A stretch of 64,000 nt of DNA from Dipteris shenzhenensis. Its lineage: Eukaryota > Polypodiophyta > Polypodiopsida > Gleicheniales. The notes below the pieces were generated by a model that saw nothing but the letters and a program-made list of their open reading frames with translations, did not search any database and was not told the DNA's origin. This document shows, piece by piece, positions 31,556-42,365 of this stretch. A program made the position numbers and the translations under genes. Numbering within the stretch: the stretch's first letter is position 1; every line of letters starts with the position of its first letter. The stretch lies in NCBI GenBank assembly GCA_047967505.1, contig CM106539.1; one strand, given 5' to 3'.

Positions 31556-32230
31556 GTGTGTGGGTCAGCTTATAGAAGAATTGGAAAAGATTTTGCAAAA
31601 GAATCGTGTGTGACCCATTCACTCTCTATAATGGCAGGCTTGAGGGGGGCCTTGGTTGGCATGAGCAACAGAAGCAGACATAGAAGGCGGAAGGAGCCTT
31701 CTGTGGAAGGGACAGTGTTGGCAGTACCAAAGGAGCCTCTTTCATCAAAAGAGAATGGGACAAAAGAAATCCCAACACCAAGAAGAAGCGAGGAGGGCCT
31801 GAAAAAAGAGAGGATCCTAGGAAGAGTTTGATCCCAGACCATGCCCTCACCAGGGAGACCTTCAAGCTGAGGTTTCCATTTGTTAAAGTCTACAATGATA
31901 TGCGCTACATGACGAAAGAAGTATATAAGTGTGACAATAACATGCTAATGGAGTATGATGCCATCACAGATTTCATCAAATTCTTGGGGCCTTGTCTTGT
32001 GGAGCTTTTTGAATCTTGAAGGACAAAAGGGTTGGAGTTGGATCTATGCAGGCTTCCTCCACGAAATTAGTAAGCTAGCAAGTGCATTGGTGGATTTGAG
32101 CAGGAAGGAAGAAGAAAGAAAAGCAAGAATACAAAAAGAGGAGAAACTTAAGGAAAGTGGGATGCAACTCAAGGTTGTAGCCGAAAAAGAAGAAAAAGAA
32201 GAAGAAAAGAGTAGGAGAAGAACCTAGATG
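31556..32230 (+). pseudogene. Basic and coiled-coil coding-like tract, unrecognised
   Basis: This starts with an arginine-rich segment (MAGLRGALVGMSNRSRHRRR), then, in other frames, LRFPFVKVYNDMRYMTKEVY and LMEYDAITDFIKFLGPCLVE, and ends in a very charged helix (LVDLSRKEEERKARIQKEEK). The arrangement of basic N-terminus, folded segment and charged coil resembles the downstream frames of Gypsy-A and Gypsy-D, but no clear sequence identity was seen. It is followed by a Copia fragment on the other strand. Confidence 0.35.
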
Positions 32231-32344
32231 GGCAGAGTAGTGCTCTGTTGACAAGAAAAGCTCTCCAATAGTGACATTGGTTGTATCTATCTTAGGCTCC
32301 TCCTTGCTATGGGACTCCTTTTTCTTTTGCTATAACTTCTTCTT

Positions 32345-33567
32345 CCCATGGCTTGCTCAAAAGAAGTGGGTTCTGGTTCTTGTATCACTTTGACCATATA
32401 GGCATAGTGAATGGCTGTAAATCCATCATATTTCAGCCTACTATCCACAGGATACCTAACTCTGGTAGACCTGCGCAAAATAGGCTCACTACCAGGTGCT
32501 CTTAAAACATCCCTTGTCTTCCTTACTCTAGGTGTAACAACAGAAGGAATACCCAACTCATCATCAAGGCTCTGTCTTGAGCCACTGGATTCACCATCCA
32601 CATAAGAGTGACCTGCATTCACATCAAACATGGGTTGATCTACTTTCTCTTTTCCTTTTTGTGATACTTGCATATCACTATCTGCATTGCTTTGAGGAGA
32701 TTCTCCTGATCTCAATCTGCCTATCCATGGTAAAGTATGTGAACCACTGCTAGAGGACACTACAGGTCTGCTAATATTTTGTGATTGCTACTGTGAATTC
32801 TATGCAGCATTACCATTTTGTGCATCTACATCATCAATCACATTTATTGGTTTATACCAGCTGCTCATCTCATCAAAAACATCTCTGCTCACTGTAAACT
32901 TATGAGTAGAAGGGTTATAGCATCTATACCATTTCTAATGCAGAGAATAACCAATAAAGATGCACTTCTCAGCTTTTGGATCCAACTTGGATCTCAACTC
33001 ATATGGCACATGAACATAGGCAATGCAACCAAATACTTTCAAATGAGAAATATCTGGTTTCCTATCAGTATACCTCTCCTTTGGCGTCATGCCATGTATT
33101 GCTGCAGTGGGAGTCCTGTTCATTATGTAGACTACTGTAGCAACTGCTTCAGCCCAATAATAATATGGCAGGTCTTTTTCGTTGAGCATGGCACGAGATA
33201 CCTCTCCAATATGCCTGTTTTTCCTTTCTACAAGTCCATTTTGTTGTGGGGTATGATTGCATGAATATTGTTGCTTTATGCCATGCTCCTGCAGGAAGCT
33301 TGCAAACTCATTTGAGAGGTACTCTCCCCCTCCATTTGACCTTAGGCATTTTATTTGCAAGCCTGTTTCTTTTTCAACCATAGCTTTAAAAGCTTTGAAA
33401 TGCCCAAACACTTCACTTTTATTTTTCATAAAATACACCCAAACTTTTCTATTGTAGTCATCAATAAAAGTGACAAAATAATGATAGCCTCCAATAGATG
33501 TAGCTTTAGTAGTCCACACATAAGAGTGGATTAATTCCAATGGCCTCTTACTCTCTTGAACATGTCC
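32345..33567 (-). mobile_element. Copia-B family fragment (Copia-E): integrase to start of reverse transcriptase
   Basis: This segment is closely similar to 4343-5545 of Copia-B throughout. It encodes integrase (32935-33567, including CLRSNGGGEYLSNEFASF, TPQQNGLVERKNR and YYWAEAVA), a serine-rich linker and the start of reverse transcriptase, cut at EQAMG near 32345. The integrase core is a long open frame and lacks the 50-bp deletion seen in Copia-B. The catalytic second position reads SNGGGEY instead of SDGGGEY. Both ends stop without LTRs or target duplications. Confidence 0.87.
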
Positions 33568-34290
33568 AGCAACAATCGATGGAATTTCCACGACAGAGGA
33601 AATCATTGTGGTGGACATTCTAGTCACAGTCATTTTGCAAATGGACATGGGAATATGTTTCTTGCAAATGAGGAAATGCAACAAACTGATACAGTGTACC
33701 TAGACACTAATTGCAATCCCAATGAGGATTTTAGCTATCAGTTGACCAAGCAGAACATGATCCTTAGTGTATCGACAACGGTGCATCATCTCACATGACA
33801 AATCATCAGGAACAGTTCACAGAGATGAAACCATTAGAAGGTCAAAAAAATATCATCTACACAGCAGATACTAATACATCAAATCTAGTTCAAGGGACAG
33901 GTGTTATCCCTATGAATAATTTCACTGGTACCAAAGGATTGGTGAAAGATGTGCTCTATGTTCCGAAGCTTAGTAAGAACCTCTTGTCAGTAGGTCAAAT
34001 GATAGAACACAATTATCGAGTCATCTTTGACGGAGACGAATGCACTATCAGAGATAAATCTAGAAGATGTCAGCTACTAGTAGCAAAAGGTGTCAAGGAA
34101 GGATGCTTATACAGAATGCTTGCTACACTACCAGATAAGCATGCCATGTCAGCTCAACTATAACAAATGCCACTATCCGCAAAATGGCACAAGAGATATG
34201 GTCATGTCAATTTCAAGTACTTGCTAGATCTCAGGAATCAGAATATGGCAATTGGGATTCCTAAGCTACAGTTTCTTGGAATTGACATGG
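33568..34290 (+). mobile_element. Copia fragment (Copia-F): protease and pre-integrase
   Basis: The plus-strand tract encodes a gag tail (CGGHSSHSHFANGHG), protease remnants and the pre-integrase domain (VKDVLYVPKLSKNLLSVGQM, IPMNNFTGTKGL) ending at IGIPKLQFL near 34280. It is a close relative of Copia-D at 51590-52287. The protease active site has decayed to a VSTTVHHLT frame. The left end abuts Copia-E on the opposite strand and the right end abuts Gypsy-B. Neither junction has LTR ends. Confidence 0.82.
34270..34277 (+). other. Paralogous empty site for the MITE at 52288
   Basis: CTACAGTTTCTTGG here corresponds to CTACAATTTCTT-MITE-AATTTCTTGG at 52276-52596, so this copy shows the sequence without the insertion. 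Confidence 0.75.
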
Positions 34291-34947
34291 TTCACAAGTT
34301 TTGCAATACATAGTGACATCCTTGAACAAGGTCAGCCAAGAGTACCCAGCATGTAAAATCTTCTTAGCTGTAAAGTCACTAGCATAATGGCCTCCACAAA
34401 ATCCATCATGATAATGCTTCAATACCTGAGGTGCTTCATCTGCATCAATGGCCCGTCTTAGTACCCCATCCATGCCTTGACGGTACAACACCCCATCAAA
34501 GAGAGTGTAGTGCCTACTATCTCTACGAATCTTCTTTCTCTCATAACTAGTACTTTCTGGAGGAAAGGAGAAAGCGGTCGAAAATCTATAGATACCACCA
34601 TACAATGGATCCCCAACTTCTATGGCCGCTACAAGGGTTACATCAAGGCACTCCTCTAAATCAATCAAAGCATTCTTCAAGTTGGAACAACCCCCTTTTA
34701 CAATTTTGAAAGAAAAATCATATTCTTGTAAAACTGCCAACCATTTGGCCAACCGGCCCATGGGATTTGGTGATTGAAGAACTTGCTTTGCAAAACCATT
34801 GCTAGAGATTATAATGAGGGACTTTCCAGCCACATAATGCTTAAATTTCTCAATGTGGAACACCAAAGACAAGGCATGCTTGTCAGCCTCAGAGTAGCAT
34901 CGTTCAGTTTCGAGCAATTTTCGAGAAGCAAATCGAATAGGATACAT
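34290..34947 (-). pseudogene. pol: Gypsy-B RNase H and integrase zinc-binding region
   Basis: An open stretch of about 220 codons. RNase H shows ERCYSEADKHALSLVFHI, FKHYVAGK and RLAKWLAVLQEYDF. Then comes the spacer, and the integrase N-terminal HHCC segment with HYHDGFCGGHYASDFTAKK, YSWLTLFKDV and YCKTCEPCQ. The catalytic core of integrase is missing because the element ends here. Confidence 0.87.
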
Positions 34948-35261
34948 GAACTAATCCTCCCCTTGCTGCAGAAGAATACCTGCCAAAGTCTGCTCACCAA
35001 ATCTAGGATTGATATAGAAAGTCTTTGACCAAATCAGGATTGCATAGAATGGGTTCTATGAAGCCAGAGCACTCTTGATTTGTACAAACCCATGATCACA
35101 ATCCTCATCCCAAGAGAAATCAACCCCATCTTTTAATAGCGTAGTCATGGGTCGCATCAAAGCAACATATTGATCAATGAAGCGGCGATAGTATCTTGCT
35201 AGATTGACAAATGAGCATACCTGACGTTTGGTTGTTGGCAGGGAGAGCTTGAGGATAGCTT

Positions 35262-36125
35262 CTACCTTCTAGGGTTAGGCTTGACGCCCTTGGATGAGAC
35301 AATATGTCCCAATAGCCTCCCTTGAGTGGCTCCAATGGTGCATTTATCAGGGTTGAGGCTACCATTCGCATCATTGACCCTTTGGAAGGCCAACCTAACC
35401 TTCATGACATGCTCCTTTCGTGCCAAGAATATACAAAAATCATCTAAAAACACCTCCAAGAAAACCCCCAAATAAGGAGCAAACACCATCTGCATAAATC
35501 TTTGAAAGGTAGCAGGAGCATTGGTGAGGCCAAATGGCATTACTTTGAATGCAAACATCCCCCAGGGTGTGGCAAATGTGGTTTTAAGCACATCCTCTTT
35601 GGCAATTCTGATTTGATAAAACCCAGAGTAACCATCATAGAAAGTATACATCTCATGACCACTTACCTTCTCAAGAAGGAGGTCTTGAAAGGGCAGAGGA
35701 TGATGGTCCCTCTTGGTGGCCACATTGAGTTTCTTATAATTGATGCAGACCCGCCACTTGTTGTTATTCTTTGGGGTGACTACCACTAGTGAAACCCATT
35801 CAGTACTGTGGACTAGAACAATAAACCCAACTTCTACAAGCTTTCATAACTCTGAGCGTAAAGCATCGATCTATAGGGGCCCTAACCTCCGATACTTCTG
35901 AGCCACTGGCTTAGCATCAGGATTCAGTTCTATCTTGTGTTTTATGGCAGTCACATGGCGAAGGTGGTGGTAGCTAGTTGCGAAGAGGTCAGGGAAACCT
36001 TTGAACATTTCTAGAAACTCGTCTTTCTCACTCAGAGTGAGGTCTGGGGAGAGCATAGATTCAAGCTGTTGAGGACTAGCTGTTACTTTTTTCATGGGTG
36101 GCGGGGTTGGAGACACCCCCATCAT
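35262..36125 (-). pseudogene. pol: Gypsy-B reverse transcriptase
   Basis: The N-terminal part (35871-36125) has FKGFPDLFATSY and KHKIELNPDAKPVAQKYRR. The palm (35262-35786) has VTPKNNNKWRVCINYKKLN, FYDGYSGFYQIRIA, FATPWGMFAFKVMPFGLTN, and VFLDDFCIF at the YVDD position, with both aspartates kept. A frameshift near 35800 separates the two parts and another lies before RNase H. Confidence 0.9.
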
Positions 36126-36457
36126 GTAAACTTCTTCCTCTAAGAACTCCTCCCCCCATCTGAATCTTCCATTGATTCAGACACTGAGGATGAGAGAGTA
36201 TCATTATCCTACTCCTCTTCTTCTTCTGGTTTAGTGGCAGCTGGTTGCACTGGGATCTTCTCCTTTGAAGCACCAAAAGACATGTTTCATGTCTTCCAAT
36301 AGCTAACTACATTACTCTTTCTCAACCACGGCCTTCCGAGTATGGTTGGGTAACTCCTGCCTGTATCTTCAATGTCCACTACATAGAAATTGACGGTGGT
36401 GGTCAACCCATTGACAGTGATGGGCAAATCCTCAATGACTCCCAAGGTGGCGAGTCG

Positions 36458-36811
36458 TCAACCATCGGCTACCTTGATTTGAGTGGAGGAACGCCTTCTA
36501 CATTTCAAATTCAACTTGATGTTACATGCAGCTCCCCCATCAACACTCACACTTTTGATACGGCAATTATCTATGATGACATCTACTGTATGCGGGTGCT
36601 GATCGATTTCTTCAGAGATAGAAGAAACCTCGTGTACCTTTCCCTTTTTCTTGTTCCTCCTTGTTGAGAGCCCTTGTTGCAGCTCACGTCTCATCTTAGG
36701 GCTTAATGCTATTAGTTGAGAAAGCATGATGCTCAAAGACCGATGAGCAAGGTCCTTAACAACCGAATAGTCTTTTTCCCTAAGCCAATAGGGAAATCTG
36801 AGGGTGACCAC
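36458..36811 (-). pseudogene. Gypsy-B protease region
   Basis: A minus-strand frame with a gag-pol linker (RRELQQGLSTRRNKKKGK) and a retropepsin start, SVDGGAACNIK, matching the V-D-x-G-A-A-x-N pattern of plant Gypsy proteases. The catalytic aspartate is kept. The flap region continues in a shifted frame to about 36300. Confidence 0.75.
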
Positions 36812-36899
36812 TTACTCCTACGAGATCTTTTAGTCTGTTCTATTGGTGGGTCTACCATCTGAGCATCTGAGGGCTCTGAGAAGGACACCTTCTTCCTAG

Positions 36900-38000
36900 G
36901 GTGGCCTGGTCCATGGTTTGGGGAGGGGTATGAGGTGGTACGACTTCTCTTCCCAAGGTGAAGGACCTCTATGTTAGAATCCTCGGTGCTGATTCATTTA
37001 GAAGATTCACCCTTGGAATATTGGGACATTCAGTGCGATAATTACCCTTCTGGTGGCACTCGTAGCATACAACATTGGCACGTTCTCTTAAAGGGCGATT
37101 GGCTTGATTTCTGATGCCCACCATCTCAAGACAAAGATCGTTCAAGGCCTTGGCTAGTCATTGTCTCCAGGTTCTTTAGCAGGAGGGGCCGGGGGAGTAG
37201 GAAGGAGGGGGGCTCATGGGCGAGGCTAGGGAAATCTTCTAGGCCGAGGGTGAGGATATACACCTTGTGCAGGGTAAGCATCTAAGGGAGGACCATACAT
37301 TTGAGGTGGAGGCAGTGGATACATCCCTGATGGGTGGTGGGGGTATGCCCCTGAGTTGGACCCCCCAGGTTGTTGTTGCAAGAATTGAGGGGGTTGCAGA
37401 GGGACAAGCATCTTCTTTGAAGCAGGGTCAAATTGAACTTTATCAAACTTTTGAGAAATCTCTTGTGCTCACACCATAGTCTCTGGATTCTCCCATTTAA
37501 GCTTGAGACAGAATTCATCACTTGCTCCTGCTACAAGGTAGCCCACCACATGTTGAGTCATTCCAACTCAAAATCTAATATTGTCCTCCTACGTGGCAAT
37601 TAAATGGTCCAAGAGCACAGCCGCTCGATCCACATATCAACATGCCATCTCACCTTCTGATTGCTTTAGGTTTGCCACCTGTAGGTACACATTCTCCGGC
37701 TCCTCTTCTTTGCCAAAATACTCGATCATAGTTGCTGTCAACCTTGGCTAGCTTTGGTGTACATCTTTGGCCTGCTTCTCATACCACACTTGAGCCCAAA
37801 CCCTCTAGAAATGTGGGAAGAACCAACAACCGTCTATCTTCAGTAAGAAAGTTGAGAGAAACACAACGGCGCTTGAAGGCCACAAGATACTTATTTGGAT
37901 TTTCTTCAACCCGACCACAGAACACAGGAATGTCGGCCATGCTTGGAAAATGGAAAAGAAAGAGGCGAAATGAGGCTTATCTATTGGCAAACAATGGAAA
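36900..38000 (-). pseudogene. gag: Gypsy-B gag with altered zinc knuckle
   Basis: The gag core runs leftward from about 37950 in shifting frames (MADIPVFCGRVEENP, YLVAFKRRC). A proline/glutamine/tyrosine-rich linker follows (37226-37411), and then a zinc knuckle at 37026-37067. The knuckle reads CYECHQKGNYRTEC, where the histidine of CX2CX4HX4C is replaced by asparagine. The related gag at 31181 keeps the histidine. Confidence 0.75.
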
Positions 38001-38400
38001 GAGGTAGCTTGAACTGAAAATCAGGTGAAGATACATCCACAAAGCACACATAGGCAGGGTAGGGTGTGATTGGTGTATTGTGAAATGCTATACGGGAAGA
38101 ATCTTCAGCATAGAATAGCTCATAGACAATCTGAAAAGGACCAAACCTTATTGGTCGAGGCATGATATTGCATCCATCTTTACTAGTGAGTGTTAGAGAC
38201 ACGGCACTGCAAACAAGAATGCCATGACAAATGTCAACAATTGGAGAGCTTGTACATCACCTTTAGCTTCTTTCAGTTCTTATAGTCACCATGCTATTTC
38301 TTCAAGGGGTGTGTGGTTTGGCATCCTTCTTTTGAGCAATGTCCTTAAGAACCCTTCTGATGATGTTCCAAAGTCAGTAAACTCGTATCAAATATGCACA
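38001..38400 (-). other. Coding-like stretch of unknown identity
   Basis: Minus-strand 37981-38202 is open (PRPIRFGPFQIVYELFYAED, FHNTPITPYPAYV) but matches no motif I know. It lies between the Gypsy-B gag and a zinc-knuckle segment. Confidence 0.35.
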
Positions 38401-38442
38401 ACACTTAGTTTCATGATGACCACAACCTTTGCATTCCTTACA
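38401..38442 (-). other. Isolated CCHC zinc knuckle
   Basis: The minus strand encodes CKECKGCGHHETKC, an exact CX2CX4HX4C knuckle. It lies downstream, in another frame, of an RNase H domain. Confidence 0.65.
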
Positions 38443-38506
38443 AATGATCACCCTCATTCATGGCTTGCAGCTTTATTGGGGTGGTGCTTCCACTTGTTTC
38501 ATGTGT

Positions 38507-38870
38507 GATTGAAGTACAAGCTTCACGTGCCAAGAAATCAACAACTAAATTTTGAGTTCAAGGGATATGCTGAATTTTTACCTCTTCAAATTGTTTAGAA
38601 AGTTCCAATGCTAGTTGATGTCATGGAACCAAGCCTTTGCTCCGCACCTTCCACCTTCCACTAACTTGTTCACACATGAGTTGAGAATCTCCTCGTACCT
38701 CAAGTTGCTTGATGTGATGTTCTTGCGCCTTTTGTAGCCCAAAAATGAGTGCCAAGTACTCAGCTTGGTTGCAAGTACTTATAGGTGCAGACTTACTATA
38801 ACAATACACCTCACCGACAGTGAAGTGAGCTTCACACCCACACTAGCAGCCTTGGTCGAGCAGCCTTGGT
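38507..38870 (-). pseudogene. Additional-type RNase H (RVT_3-like)
   Basis: The minus strand reads TCNQAEYLALIFGLQKAQEH, LEVRGDSQLMCEQVSGRWKV and later IPRTQNLVVDFLAREA. These carry the conserved E, D and final D of the plant/archaeal-like RNase H that some Gypsy (Tat/Ogre) elements hold in addition to their own RNase H. One stop and one frame change separate the last motif. It lies upstream of the Gypsy-B gag in element sense, which is not the usual position, so it probably belongs to another remnant. Confidence 0.8.
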
Positions 38871-38879
38871 CGAAGGTTT

Positions 38880-39600
38880 GTATGCTCTGTCAAATTGAAG
38901 GATTCAAGATTTCATTACACCAAGACTAAAATCTAGACATCCCAGGTTTCTCGGTAGTCCAAGATAGGTAGAAGGAGAGGGTGGAGAGAATTCACGTTCA
39001 GCGCCAAATAACCTTACAATCCTTTGTTGATAGTTTACCTTTTGACAAAAAAGAATTACAACTTGAAGCTCAAAATGTGGCATGAAGGGTTGATTAGGTA
39101 CAAAGGGATTCCTTGGTCGAAACATTACTGAGCCCTAGAAACCTTTGTAGTGAGATCGAGAAGAAATCATTCAAGACGAGCTTATCCACAGGAATTAACA
39201 AGCAGATGCACCAAATCTCACCCCAAGCTTGTGGATCATCCCACACTTGGAAGAATGTCACCCTTTTAATTGCCTCTGATGCAACAAGTAGCTCGATCAC
39301 TGCACAATGAGTAGAACTAGAATCAAAGCCCTGCTAGTGTATCACCACCTTGAATTATCCACAGTGTATCATCCCACCCATCGTCTCCTCGAGCAATGTA
39401 TTGTACAATCAGTTGTTGAAGATCGACATGAAGATCAAGGAAGAGATCTCGCCAATTGGTAGCTGTAATGAGCGGAGGACCCAAGCGCCAAATCCTTGAA
39501 CCCATCGAGAACTGACATGAATATCCACCCTCCTTGTGTGGCGTGCATACTTGAAGAAAATTCAGAATCTGCAATCTAGTATGAGATATGGATGGAGCAC
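38880..39600 (-). other. Coding-like tract of unknown identity upstream of the RNase H
   Basis: Three overlapping minus-strand open stretches have ordinary protein composition (WRDLFLDLHVDLQQLIVQYI, VTFFQVWDDPQAWGEIWCI, PHFELQVVILFCQKVNYQQR). They follow one another with frame changes and lead into the RNase H. I do not recognise the family. Confidence 0.35.
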
Positions 39601-39720
39601 ATGAAGTGAAGTACTTTTGCTTTTTACAGCAGCAAGAGGAAACTCCCTATGGTTAGAGAGTTACAGTTCATGAGATTTCAAGATATAAGCAATATCATTA
39701 CACTTTAATCACTTCCTATT

Positions 39721-39780
39721 TGCTGACCCATTGGTAAGTCTTCCTTTTGTGAATGGGGAGGTCTTGGGTTCATTCCCACT
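39721..39780 (+). repeat. tRNA-like Pol III promoter head, possible SINE
   Basis: TGACCCATTGG (39724-39734) fits an A box and GGTTCATTCCC (39767-39777) fits a B box. The spacing of 33 bp between them is normal for tRNA-derived promoters. Acceptor-stem pairing is not evident, so this is not called a tRNA gene. A GA-rich run follows. Confidence 0.45.
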
Positions 39781-39889
39781 CCTTATAAGAGGAGAGGAGA
39801 GGAGAAGAGAAAGAAAAGGAGAAGAAGAAGAATATAGAGGAACACGAGGTCTGTTACACAGAAAAAAATATATATTTTTTGAAGCGCAC

Positions 39890-40290
39890 AAAGGCCACGA
39901 CCAGAAGGCACTAAAATGCATAGCACAGGAGACGCGTGGCACACATTCGCATAGAGACCACGTCCAGAAAGCCGCGCGGGCACGTTCAGACAGAGACCGC
40001 ATCGCAAGATCCAAAAGACGCACAACTAGCCTCTGCGACCAGAAAGATGCGTAGGAGCTACGAACAAAAGACACGCAGACTGAAGGAACAGAAACGGAGA
40101 AGTTTTGCAACTGCCGAGATGGAGAACTGCGAGCAGATGTCACCGATTGGAAGTACAAAAATAGAGAACCGCACGTAGTAGATGCCACAGAACCGCACAT
40201 AGTCGTAGGAATAACAGATGTCGACAGACGGATTGTATGCCACTAGCTGTGGAGACCTGGGCTCGGATCCCAGAAGCCACACCACTTCTA
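39890..40290. other. CpG-rich block unlike its surroundings
   Basis: This tract has many CpG sites (GACGCGTGGC, GCCGCGCGGGC, AACCGCACG), whereas neighbouring repeats are CpG-poor as expected after long methylation decay. It ends with a B-box-like GGCTCGGATCC (40260-40270) inside a sequence that reads like the 3' end of a tRNA including CCA (40257-40283). Open frames on both strands have no domain. It could be a younger insertion or a recently unmethylated segment. Confidence 0.5.
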
Positions 40291-41260
40291 TTAACTAGAA
40301 AAGAAATCGAGGCATGAGGCTTGACGCTAGGCATGGCGATGCTTGAGGGCCATAGAGAAAAAGGGGATGTGAGGGGAGAAGCGTTTAAATGGGTGGGAAA
40401 AGGGATAAAGAGGGGTGGGAATGAAGAGAGGGACTATGGCACAAGGGGGAAGGGAGAGGGGGAAGAGGAGCATGTACATGATGGGAGGTGGAATGTAGAG
40501 AGGGAGACATCAAGGGAGGAGAGTCATGCTTTATTTGAAAGGAAGGATGGGGGGGAAATCAAAGTACTAGCTAGGTGGCTTTACAAGATTGAGCATGTCC
40601 CATCAAGGAATAGCCCCCTCCTTTTATAGCCAAGAGAGGGGGTCTCTCCCAATAAATTCATCCTCCCACATGCATGGTGTGTGTGGAGGAATCTCCCATG
40701 TGGGCTAGGTGGGTACGCACTCTCAATTGTATGTGACAACCCTTTGCCTCATTTTTCCACATAAATCAAACCCCATATCCCAAGTCTAAGATACTCCCTT
40801 GGTCTCTCCTAGATTTTATAATATGTTCAAACATCTATGAGGACAAGTGGAGGATTGGCACAAGGAGTCTTACCACCTCATCCTACTTTCCCCATTATTT
40901 AACTTGCACTCTTGCACATGGGCCTATCCTACATGGAGAGAATAATCCCATATAATATCCATCTCCACCTATTTTATATTACTTCTCCCATGGTCCTTGG
41001 GCCATGTCTCACTAAATGCAAGCATGGGGCCGCCTAGGTGGAGGGGTGGCACATGGAGGAACTATGCTACCTTAACATTTTATAATACTACTACTATGGA
41101 TTATGTACAAAACACCTCATGGGTTCTCTTACGTGGAAGGGTGGCACATGGTCATGCTGTGCCACCTCACAACCCTGGGCCCTATGCACACCATATTTTG
41201 TTATACTATTGCCACACATATATTTATGCCTTTTACCTTGGTCAAATTTATCCATAATAG
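40291..41260 (-). other. Possible LTR-like promoter region, no gene
   Basis: The minus strand has CTATAAAAGGAGGGGG (complement around 40612-40627), a strong TATA-box candidate. It lies 340 bp from the tRNA-like sequence at 40283, which could be a primer site. No terminal CA or second LTR was found. Two diverged copies of a GTGG(A/C)(A/G)GGGTGGCACATGG block lie near 41040 and 41140. Confidence 0.3.
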
Positions 41261-42096
41261 CACTGATGAGGAGCGTGAGTAGTAGAAGTCATTGTAGAGT
41301 CTTCCTTTGGTTGCTTGAAGAGGTGGATGTGTTGGAGCAATCGTGTGTTGGCTTTGGAGAGCAGATTGCTGAGCCTGTTGAATCATTAGGAGCTTCGCCT
41401 TGGAGATACCTGGCACTGAAGCCTTGTTGAAGGAGCACTATTGAAATTTAGAGCTAGAGATCATTGTGCGATTGTGGAGGTACAGCCCGTGGACATAGAA
41501 GCCTTGCACAACACTAGAGATCTATGGGGAGCTGCTTTGTGAAGCGGGCTGGAGCGTAGGTATCGGGAGAGCTCATTGTAGAAGGAGATGGCCAGTTGTG
41601 GGCTTAAGGCTTTGTTGGAGTTTCATAGAAGCGTAGCAGCCTTGTAGTTGTAGAACTACCTTTGCACCAAGACAGAAGCCTTTGCACCTTTGCACCACAG
41701 AGTTTGGAGCCAGAGAGTGAGTCGTGGCCCTTGGAGACTTGGGAGCTTATTGCATGGCTTGTAGATGCTTCATCTCAATAGGACAGTAGTAGAGAAGCTC
41801 CCTCTCTACCTAAGGAGAAGGAGAAGTGAACTCTCTCTCAAATTGGAACTGAACGAAAATGGATGAGATTCACAGAAATCTCAGAAAAATGAATTGTAAT
41901 GAACATAAGTCTCTCTCTCTTCCTCAAAAGAAACTATCATAAGCACTCAAGCAATGAACCGAAATATGGACAGAAACTTTTCAAATGGATGGAAATTCTA
42001 TCACTCTACGGAAGTGAGAACTCTCGATCTCTCAATCTCTCGATCACTAAATGTCTCTCACAAGAAGGATGGCGCCTCAGCGGAAGGTAGAACCAT
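41261..42096 (-). other. Leader-like sequence downstream of LTR copy A
   Basis: No coding motif. The last 90 bp next to the primer site (TCTCAATCTCTCGATC, GGCGCCTCAGCGG) closely match the leaders of LTR copies B and C, so this is the 5' untranslated part of that Copia family. Further left the sequence is unrecognised. Confidence 0.5.
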
Positions 42097-42365
42097 GCTC
42101 TGATACCATGACAAAATATGAAGAGGGGAGAGGAGAAGAGTGGAGATGAGGAGAGAGGGCACAGCTAGAGAGCACACCACAAATGACTAACTGTACACTA
42201 GATTTAGTTGAAAATGTAGAATATATACAAACCCATTTAGGGTTAAGGTTAAGGCATCTAACCCTTTCCTTTATAGCACTCTATTGGGTTAGTGCTATGC
42301 ACATATGATCACATGATGGTGCTATGCACCTGTGATCACATAATGTTGAGCGTGAACTCTCAACA
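42097..42365 (-). repeat. LTR copy A with primer binding site (Copia-D family)
   Basis: The primer site complement GCTCTGATACCA (42097-42108) is exact for initiator Met tRNA. The LTR starts TGACAAAATATG at 42109 and ends CTCTCAACA at 42365, 257 bp. It is homologous to copies B, C and D. The sequence to the right is not purine-rich, so this is a 5' LTR in element sense. Confidence 0.87.

Larger units (their letters stand above)
34290..38000 (-). mobile_element. Gypsy-type retrotransposon remnant (Gypsy-B)
   Basis: Minus-strand order is gag (about 37,000-38,000), protease (36458-36811), reverse transcriptase (35262-36125), RNase H and the start of integrase (34290-34947). This RT-before-integrase order defines Gypsy. 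Integrase is cut after its zinc-binding segment where the Copia-F fragment begins. No LTR or primer site was identified with confidence. Confidence 0.88.

Noticed and set aside
39721-39790. True tRNA gene
   Set aside because: A and B boxes are present but I could not pair an acceptor stem or identify an anticodon arm.
39709-40200. 163-codon minus-strand open frame
   Set aside because: Its serine/cysteine-rich composition follows from the CpG-rich block, both strands are open, and no domain is recognisable.
40256-40283. Functional primer binding site for a minus-strand LTR element
   Set aside because: The sequence does look complementary to a tRNA 3' end, but no LTR ending in CA lies next to it and no matching second LTR was found.
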